Positions 56,975 through 64,000 of a stretch of 64,000 nt of DNA are shown here, one piece after another. This DNA comes from Rehmannia glutinosa (lineage: Eukaryota > Streptophyta > Magnoliopsida > Lamiales > Orobanchaceae): the NCBI GenBank assembly GCA_016081115.2, contig CM071928.1, forward strand, positions 57,481,950 through 57,545,949, given 5' to 3'. The translations under genes and the position numbers were made by a program. The notes under the pieces are model-generated. The model saw only the letters and a program-made list of their open reading frames with translations. It was not told the origin of the DNA and did not search any database. Every line of letters begins with the position of its first letter. Position 1 is the stretch's first letter.

Positions 56975-57457
56975 AGGAAGATCTTTAATCTAAAAGGAAT
57001 TCATCATTCTATTTTATGTGTGGTACATGGGTCCTTCCGTTTCCCATTAGTTTTTAGTATCTTTTCCATCAATGGTACATGGTTCCTTTTGTATCCCATT
57101 AGTTTTTAGTATCTTTTCCATCAACTAGTTAGTTCTTGCCTCTTTGCCTTGTATTATTTCAATTGTGAGAGAAGTCTCCAAAAAAATAATAATGGCTCTC
57201 TGTTAAAGGTTGAATTTCAAAGCATGCTGGTACAACATATTGAAATCCTTGATGCAAAGCTATTAAGATGTGTATAAAAGTTGACTACCAGTAACTTATT
57301 ATCTGTACGTACATTTGATGATGGGTGAGTTTAGAATGATTATGTGTTTGGTCAAACTCTTCCTGAAGCATGCTATTTTTTCATATGTGGAAAATGATGT
57401 ATGTTTCATATTAGTCTCGCGCAGCGCAATCAGCTCATCCTGCCCTTTGTTCTACAG
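56403..57457 (+). other. 5'-leader intron of the actin gene
   Basis: The untranslated exon 1 ends GATCGAAG|GTGAGAT at 56402, and the acceptor TTCTACAG lies at 57450-57457, 13 bp before the ATG. A ~1-kb, T-rich leader intron is a standard feature of plant actin genes and often raises expression. It contains a (TA)n run at 56943-56970. Confidence 0.85.
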
Positions 57458-57470
57458 AGCATAAGTCGAG

Positions 57471-59073
57471 ATGGCTGATGGAGAGGATATTCAACCCCTT
57501 GTTGTTGACAATGGTACTGGAATGGTCAAGGTGAGCAGTTGTCTTTTGTCCTGTGGCATAGAAATCCTGTTTCTAGGTGGAATTGCACTTGGTATTACTA
57601 CTGTTTAAATTTTAATTGTCTCTCAATGCTTCTTTTTTTTCTGTTACAGGCTGGTTTTGCTGGTGATGATGCCCCAAGGGCAGTTTTCCCTAGCATAGTA
57701 GGTCGTCCCCGACATACAGGTGTGATGGTTGGGATGGGACAAAAAGATGCATATGTAGGGGATGAAGCTCAATCTAAAAGAGGTATTCTCACATTGAAGT
57801 ACCCAATTGAGCACGGTATAGTCAGCAACTGGGATGACATGGAGAAGATTTGGCATCACACATTCTACAATGAGCTCCGTGTTGCTCCTGAAGAGCATCC
57901 TGTACTTCTTACTGAGGCACCCCTCAATCCCAAGGCCAACAGAGAGAAGATGACCCAAATTATGTTTGAGACTTTCAATGTGCCTGCCATGTATGTTGCT
58001 ATTCAGGCTGTCCTTTCACTGTATGCTAGTGGGCGTACAACTGGTATGTATCCAGTGGTTCTGTAAAGAGATCTAACCATTTGAAGCTTGCTCAATATAT
58101 TATATATATATATATATATTAATATATATATATTATATAATTAAACTTTTTTTTTTCTGGTTGAACAGGTATAGTGATGGATTCTGGTGATGGTGTGAGC
58201 CACACAGTTCCCATATATGAGGGGTATGCTCTTCCTCATGCTATCTTGCGTTTGGATCTTGCCGGTCGTGATCTCACTGATTATCTCATGAAGATCCTGA
58301 CTGAAAGAGGTTACATGTTTACCACATCCGCGGAACGGGAAATTGTCCGTGATGTGAAGGAGAAATTGGCATATGTGGCCCTTGATTTTGAACAGGAATC
58401 GGAGACTGCAAAGAACAGCTCTGCTGTAGAGAAGAGCTATGAATTGCCTGATGGACAGGTCATTACAATAGGTTCTGAGAGATTCCGTTGCCCAGAAGTA
58501 CTGTTCCAGCCTTCTCTGATTGGTATGGAAGCTACTGGAATTCATGAAACGACATACAACTCCATCATGAAATGTGATGTTGATATTAGAAAGGATCTGT
58601 ATGGAAACATCGTGCTTAGTGGAGGGTCTACTATGTTTCCGGGAATTGCTGATCGTATGAGCAAGGAAATTAGTGCTCTTGCACCCAGCAGCATGAAAAT
58701 CAAGGTGGTTGCACCTCCTGAGAGAAAGTACAGTGTCTGGATTGGAGGATCGATCCTAGCATCCCTCAGTACTTTCCAGCAGGTGACCCTTGTTAATTTT
58801 TCCAAGTCTCTTCGTACTCCACAGATCCTCATCGTTTTTCACTTTCCTGAAGTCTGCAATATAAATCCAAAAGTGAAAAATGAAATTTGCAGCTTAAAGA
58901 GTTCAAAGTTTTGATTGTGCTAGCAGTATGTTTGTGTTTTTGTGGATGTTATAACGTTGTCATTATGGTGCCTCATTAGCATGCTAAGAGTTTGTTAATT
59001 TGTGCAGATGTGGATCTCAAAGGGAGAGTACGATGAATCTGGTCCTGCAATTGTTCACAGGAAGTGTTTCTAA
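57471..59073 (+). CDS. ACT: Actin
   Basis: Complete four-exon coding sequence: 57471-57530, 57650-58043, 58169-58782 and 59008-59073 (1134 nt, 377 aa). Introns fall after codon 20, within the Gly codon near 152, and after Gln near 356, the classical plant actin positions; all have GT-AG ends. It starts [20 protein letters not shown] (nucleotide-binding phosphate loop 1). [13 protein letters not shown] forms phosphate loop 2, and [16 protein letters not shown] and [19 protein letters not shown] form the adenine-binding and hydrophobic-cleft region. It ends HRKCF. The product polymerises into cytoplasmic filaments that drive streaming, trafficking and cell shape. Val occurs where plant actins often have Cys in the first loop, and Met in VMDSGDG. 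No stops or frameshifts are present, so it is presumably functional. Confidence 0.98.
58093..58140. repeat. AT microsatellite in actin intron
   Basis: A (TA)n run in the intron between the second and third coding exons, 29 bp before the acceptor. Confidence 0.9.
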
Positions 59074-59077
59074 AATG

Positions 59078-59350
59078 GTGAGTCATGTAATGAATGCCTT
59101 TTCTCGTTTCAATGAATTTGGCTGAGTGGAATGAGAAGATAAGTATGTTTTCAAACACATTATTTATCTGTTATATACAAGTATGAAGATGATGTCTACA
59201 GGAGCTATTGTGTTTCTTTATTTTATTTTTGTGAAGGTCAGGGTTGTTTCATTTGCAAAAGATGTGTGCAAGCAATCTTATTTCAAGAATCTCATTTTAC
59301 GAATAACTAATGCTCACTTTATTTTATTTAATTTTTCTTTGAATTTTCAG
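59078..59350 (+). other. Probable 3'-UTR intron of actin
   Basis: AATG|GTGAGTC four nucleotides after the TAA stop is a strong donor, and TTGAATTTTCAG (ending 59350) a strong acceptor. The junction would sit too close to the stop to trigger nonsense-mediated decay. The 3' UTR then runs from 59351 to roughly 59610. Inferred from splice signals only. Confidence 0.6.
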
Positions 59351-59610
59351 GGATAGCAGTTGTTATGTTTCTTGTATCAATTAAAGTTTGGACGTAGTGT
59401 GTGAGTTGGATTGCAGCTTTGAGCTCATGAAGTGATTTTATAAGGTGTTTGCTCTGGATGGTATATCAGGAGTAATATTTATGTTTGTTTTGTTTTTTTC
59501 TGTTATGTTTTTGGGTAGAAGTGAATGTATCAGCGCTGTAATATTTGGTTGGCACTGAACTTATCAATATCTTATTCTACTGTTTATGTTTGGAATGGAA
59601 TGGATTTCTT

Positions 59611-60436
59611 CATAAAACATTGCTTCCAGTCTGTTGCTGGTTTGGTTTCCTTATTTTGAAATTGCAGATCGAGTTGTCCAAAAGAATTAATGAAAGATGC
59701 TCGAACAGGTGTTCTTGAAAAACAATATAATGGTGTTATTTTGAAATGGTATTAAAATTTGATTTACTGTCCTACTACTGGTTATATAATTGCTGCCCAC
59801 TACTCACCAATACAAAGTCCAACTTTACAGCTGCATTTTTTTCTTTATATAATTTTCTTAGCAGCTTTTGGGCGGTCGGGTGAGAAAACTTCTAGATTGA
59901 AAGTGATTTCTCCTCCTACATTGCATGTGGGCAACTACTTTTCTATATTTGCTTGCAAATTAAAAAGACTTTATCACTTGTGTCACCCAACTTGAACAAT
60001 TGAGTCAGAGAGTCAAAGATGTTTTCCATTATCAAACTGCATTTCTTAGCTTCAAAGATAACTTAAAAGATAAATTTCCAGTACAGATAGATGATGTCCA
60101 TTGAAAACTTTAACTGCTAATAGTAAGAAGTTAGATACAGACCTATGAAATTTGTATCGACGCCCTACCAATTCTTGAAACAACGCCAATTGTATGTACT
60201 CTATAATTGTTTCCACAAATTAAAATAATAAAATACAAATAAAATCATTTTTTCTCCCCAATATTGGACAACTTCAAACCAAATTAAACTCTAAATTCTA
60301 CATCACAGTTGAAAAATGTAGTTCGCATCGCACTAAATTATCCGAGTCATCTCTTCTCTAGAGACGAAACGAGGATTCACACTAACACCGTCAATTAATG
60401 CACACCACTGCAAATAGGGATAAATATATAAATAAA
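59611..60436. other. Convergent intergenic region
   Basis: AT-rich spacer between the 3' end of actin and the stop codon of the minus-strand gene; it must hold both 3' UTR ends. Nothing else is recognised. Confidence 0.5.
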
Positions 60437-63347
60437 TCAGACGATACTAGGTGCATCCCCTTCCCAACTGCAAACCGAGCGGGGCCAACGCGTTCTAATG
60501 CAATCGACCAACGGCGCGTGTTGAGGTTTCGATACTTCATATGAGTTCTCAACCCCACCAGATTCATTTGTACCTGAGGAAGAGAGAATTGGTATATCGG
60601 CCATGAATTCCTCAGGCGTCCACCTCGGAGGAACTGAAACCCTCAATTTTGTTATTCTCGGTCTTTGTATTGGAATTTCATTTCCCAATGTTTGGCCGCC
60701 ATTGGGAATCGATTTTGCAATCCCGTTAAAATGGTAAAGATCAAAGACCTTTTTCCCCATCAAGCCGGTTGAATCCTTCACACCTCCTAAACTCTTGTCT
60801 AAATCCAGAAGAACCTGCCAAAATTCACTCCATACGATAAAACCTGTACTACAAAGATGCTCCATTTTTTCAGATGGAAGATTAATGTTGGTTTCTCTGA
60901 CAACTTGATGGAACCCTTCGACACTAATGAACCCACCGCCTCCGCTTTGATCTTGGGCATCAAACGCTCGCCGGATTTGTGTTTCTCGGTTTTCAAGTTC
61001 ATTTTCTTCTTGGACTTTGGTGTCGAGAGCAAACAAAACCGTATAATGAGATTCACTTCCGACCACCCATATGGGCCACTTTGGACATTTCAGATACTGG
61101 CCAACTTTACAAAAGTTGAGGGATTCTAGAAGAGTGAGAAATCCAACTTCAACGGTTGTCGTGATGCCCTTTACAAACATGCCACCACCCAAATCCATCT
61201 TCCCGTCAAATACATTTGCAACAGCACTTCCAGAGAGTAATAGGTTTACAATTTCCTATTTGGGAAAATAAAGGTTGGAGCTACACAGGTCAGTAATCAA
61301 GCAAAACCGCAATCATCAAGCACAAAGGAAATTTTCATCATCCATGAATACCTGTGATGCATGCCCAAATGGAGCGGTGACTAATGGTTGACTTGGATCA
61401 TCCCTGTCCTCTTGAACATTGTCCTGATAGCACATCAGGCATCATCAGAAATAGGAAAGGGCAATCAAAATATCTACAAGGGATAATTACAAAAAGTACC
61501 CTTGAGGTTTGACCTGATTACAAGAAAACCCAACTAACTTTCAAAATTACAATAAGTACCCCTAGGTTTGATTCAATGTTAAAATTAAGGGGTAAACCGT
61601 AATATTTTTATAAATATGGGGGCCTTTGAAATGTTTTTTGCTTATGAAGGGGTAAATATAAGACAAATTAAAACTCCAGGGGTATCTTTTGTAATTTTTT
61701 GAAAGTTAGCTAGGTTTTTTTGTAATTAGGTCAAACCTCAAGGGTACTTTTTGTAATTAACCCTATCTACAATTTAACAGTGTATCCAATGTATATACTA
61801 CATAGAGGCACATGGACTGTTTATTCCAAAACTATGTCCAGTGTGGCATTCAAGATACCAGAAGCCATCAATTTCCTCTGTGATCCAATTGAGATGATTT
61901 TGGCAAAGGCATTCAATGAAAAATCAATAAAGGCAGAATTGCTTCTCTTGGCAAAAAGAATCACCCAAAAAAAAGAGAGAAATATAAGCCTATTAGGTAG
62001 AATATCGAGACATTAAAGAAGATATAATAGAACTAGAACATACCAGTCCTCGAGACAACAAGGCGGATATTAAGAAAAGCAGTGCTCCCATACGACTTCG
62101 GAAAATAGGAAGCAAAGCTTCTAGCTTTTGAAGTGCGCTCCACCGTGAAGTGCATGTATCAACTCTCAGAACCTTCTGCAAGTCAGCACCAGATTCAACA
62201 GAAAGACCTCTAAGTACTTTAGCGATGGCCTGCATAGAAAGTACAAACAAATTGCTAACAGAATTCATAAGTGAATAGACCAGTCATATGTCTAACCATC
62301 ACAAAGTACTACACCAATTCCAAACATAAATTGTGACCATATTAGCACCAGAAATTGCACATAAAGCATTAATGAAAGTCACTTCAGTCCAGGGTTCCAG
62401 CTTGAACGGGAAACCCCTATAAGAGAATGTGACAGAAAGTGCGGCAAAATACTAATGCTCACCTCATCCTCCGACCCATTCACAGACTCCACAAAATCAT
62501 GGTTGGAAATATTTAGCGATGCTATTAGTGCTCTTTCATTACGTCCGCATAGAAAGAGTATCTCACTCATACTTCTCACCAAGGCTCTGTTTGAAGCAAC
62601 AAAGTTTAATTTGAGTAATGAGAAAAGAAACTACCAACTGCTATACGAAAAGTAAAACAAAATCTTTAAAGAACTTGACAGAACTTTACAGGTAATAAAA
62701 AAATAATTCCAAATAACAGTAATTCAAAATTTCATGAAATTTACTAGTCCATACTTCAACTTATGAGAATTAAATGTAGAAGAGGGAGCAATGTAGTTTC
62801 ACATAAAGTTGTTATTATCTGAGTCACAATTTAATGCAATTTAAATTTTCTTTTGAACACAACAATAATCAACTTAAAGCCATCACCATTTTAAGAAACA
62901 ATACTGAGAATTAGCACCAGAATAAACAAAATAACCAATTGTCTAGGTAAATTTTCCCAGTGTCCTACAGTTACATCAATAACAATGGGTTCCACTTCAA
63001 AGAATGAGAATGTTGACTTTGAAGCTCTAATAGATTTCTTGAGTAAACATCATAAAAAGAAATGAAAAAAGAAAAAAACAAGTTATGGAAATGGTATAGA
63101 AAGATTCATGTTCATGTTGTCACTCAGCAACCAATGCCAAGGTAGGATCATGTACAATAGTGTTAACAAATTGTATAGAAAGAAAGATTCATGACCTTGA
63201 TTTTTGTCCTTCTGAAAGACGGGAGAAAATATCTGTAGCAACAGATTCATTCTTGGGCACTCTTCTAATAGACAAATTTGAAGGTATGTTTTGTGCAACA
63301 TTATCAGATGCTTCTGAAGAAAATAGAAGATACTTGAGTACAAAAGC
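60437..63347 (-). CDS. MINDY3: MINDY3-type ubiquitin carboxyl-terminal hydrolase (DUF4205/FAM188), 3' exons; 5' end outside the window
   Basis: Five minus-strand exons: 63347-63196, 62586-62463, 62229-62044, 61423-61352 and 61255-60437. All have GT-AG borders and compatible phases (1353 nt, 450 aa visible). The first visible exon begins AFVLKYLLFSSEASDN, which in the family follows the catalytic GGPCAV..P.Q cysteine segment; that exon is beyond 64000. RSRMGALLFLISALLSRGL, PLVTAPFGHASQEIVNLLLS and CPKWPIWVVGSESHYTVLFA (catalytic His in SESHYTV) are characteristic. An EF-hand-like loop DQSGGGGFISVE sits in the last exon, as in MINDY-3. The end is CIRTRWPRSVCSWEGDAPSI. MINDY enzymes trim K48-linked ubiquitin chains; the activity here is inferred. 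It is convergent with actin. Confidence 0.9.
61480..61763. mobile_element. Mutator-type MITE in a MINDY3 intron
   Basis: 284 bp. The ends GGGATAATTACAAAAAGTAC (61480) and GTACTTTTTGTAATTAACCC (to 61763) continue as inverted repeats of about 85 bp with few differences (shared CCCTTGAGGTTTGACCT). TATCTACAA at 61471-61479 and 61764-61772 is a perfect 9-bp duplication, as made by Mutator-like transposases. It is non-coding. A transcript would fold into a long hairpin. It lies between the exons ending at 62044 and starting at 61423. Confidence 0.95.
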
Positions 63348-64000
63348 CTGCATAGCCAAGAGATTGTTGTTAGGGGTAAAAAAACGAAATAAAGATAAGC
63401 ATTCATGTTCTCATGCAAAGAAAGCCACAAATAGAACATTACAAATTGGCAATGAGCTAACTAGATTAAAAACAAATCCTTCACCTCCACCGCAACCCCA
63501 AGAAATTAGTGTTTTAGGACCCAAACTGGTAACCTTAAGATAACTCAGACTAGTAAACCCTCAAGAGTAGAAAACCTTTTGTGCTCCTGTCCTCCCTCTA
63601 TCTATTTTTACCACCTCCTGGATGTGGGGTTCTATTTTGCCACCCTCAAGGTTAGGCCCATGGATCCTAAACTGACAGGATCCCCCGATCTTAATAAGTC
63701 CATATTTCCATCAATTCAGTTCGCTATGAGACAGTTGCCAGATCCATTAATCCGGCTATCGCTCAAAATTATAATAATGAAAGTAAACCAAAGCACAATT
63801 TGACCGAACCATCTCTCAATGAATTTTCATCAAATAAGTTAACCTTGCGTGATAAACCTGCATGTCAGCTTATTATGGCAACAAAACAGAGATAGTCCTG
63901 ACACATCTTGGTGGACTTAGCTTCTACACTACCGTTGAGCATAAGCTTTTCCTTTTAAGTACGAAAAGCGCTTCGTTTGGGAAGTGAACACTTCCCAAAT
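63348..64000 (-). other. Intron sequence of the MINDY3-type gene
   Basis: No exon of the family could be recognised between the acceptor at 63348 and the window edge; the exon with the catalytic Cys should lie to the right. The last 25 bases contain an 11-bp perfect hairpin. Confidence 0.5.
63976..63999. repeat. Perfect 11-bp inverted repeat
   Basis: TTTGGGAAGTG and CACTTCCCAAA separated by AA; it may be the start of another element that continues past the window. Confidence 0.7.

Noticed and set aside
57644..57958. Minus-strand open frame over the second actin coding exon
   Set aside because: It is the antisense shadow of strongly biased actin coding sequence.
58141..58545. Minus-strand 134-codon frame over actin exon 3
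   Set aside because: Antisense shadow of actin with no family resemblance.

Overview
This window is nuclear DNA from a eudicot plant. It has two ordinary, intron-containing host genes at its right end (about 56.2-64.0 kb). The left 54 kb is a densely nested graveyard of transposable elements. A guess of Lamiales rests only on a half-remembered resemblance of the extra Copia ORF to retroelement proteins annotated in that order, and is weak. There are no convincing tRNA, full rRNA or CRISPR loci.

Layout, left to right. 1-1810 is the 3' internal/UTR part of an Athila/Tat-like Ty3/gypsy element ending in a polypurine tract. Its 3' LTR (1811-2243 plus 11598-12655) is split by a second, solo LTR of the same family (2244-11597) with a perfect ATAAT target duplication. 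That solo LTR itself carries two DNA transposons: an unclassified ~3 kb non-coding element with opposed TTGCTTA/TAAGCAA arrays (2301-5325), and a PIF/Harbinger element (6712-11497, TAA duplications) with decayed DDE transposase and Myb/SANT-like genes. From 12656 to about 40112 lies a large retroelement-like unit whose ends share a ~155-bp direct repeat. Its coiled-coil ORF is split by a hAT element (13942-37005, 8-bp duplication). The hAT transposase is split by a SIRE-like Copia element (14628-36175). The left LTR of that Copia holds an inverted solo LTR (16053-17623), and its extra 3' ORF holds a truncated minus-strand Ty3/gypsy element (26396-32783).

40.6-53.5 kb is a second hAT transposase pseudogene (zinc-finger MYM/TTF type), broken by four unrelated sequences. 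These are a 5'-truncated Copia copy that carries a CACTA element (45803-47668), a Cassandra TRIM piece with a 5S-rRNA-derived promoter joined to that Copia LTR at the shared primer-binding site, a short foreign block of possible organellar origin, and a truncated inverted Copia LTR.

The host genes are an intact plant actin (377 aa, + strand, 5'-leader intron, classical intron positions, probable 3'-UTR intron) and, converging on it, the 3' five exons of a MINDY3-type (DUF4205/FAM188) deubiquitinase on the - strand whose 5' end lies beyond the window. A 284-bp Mutator-type MITE with long inverted repeats and a perfect 9-bp duplication sits in one of its introns.

The retroelement genes carry many stops and frameshifts and are annotated as pseudogenes. 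The most unusual points are the extra ORF shared by two Copia copies with its own promoter-like leader, a promoter module conserved in five diverged LTRs of that family, the Copia/Cassandra chimera, and the opposed subterminal arrays of the element at 2.3-5.3 kb.
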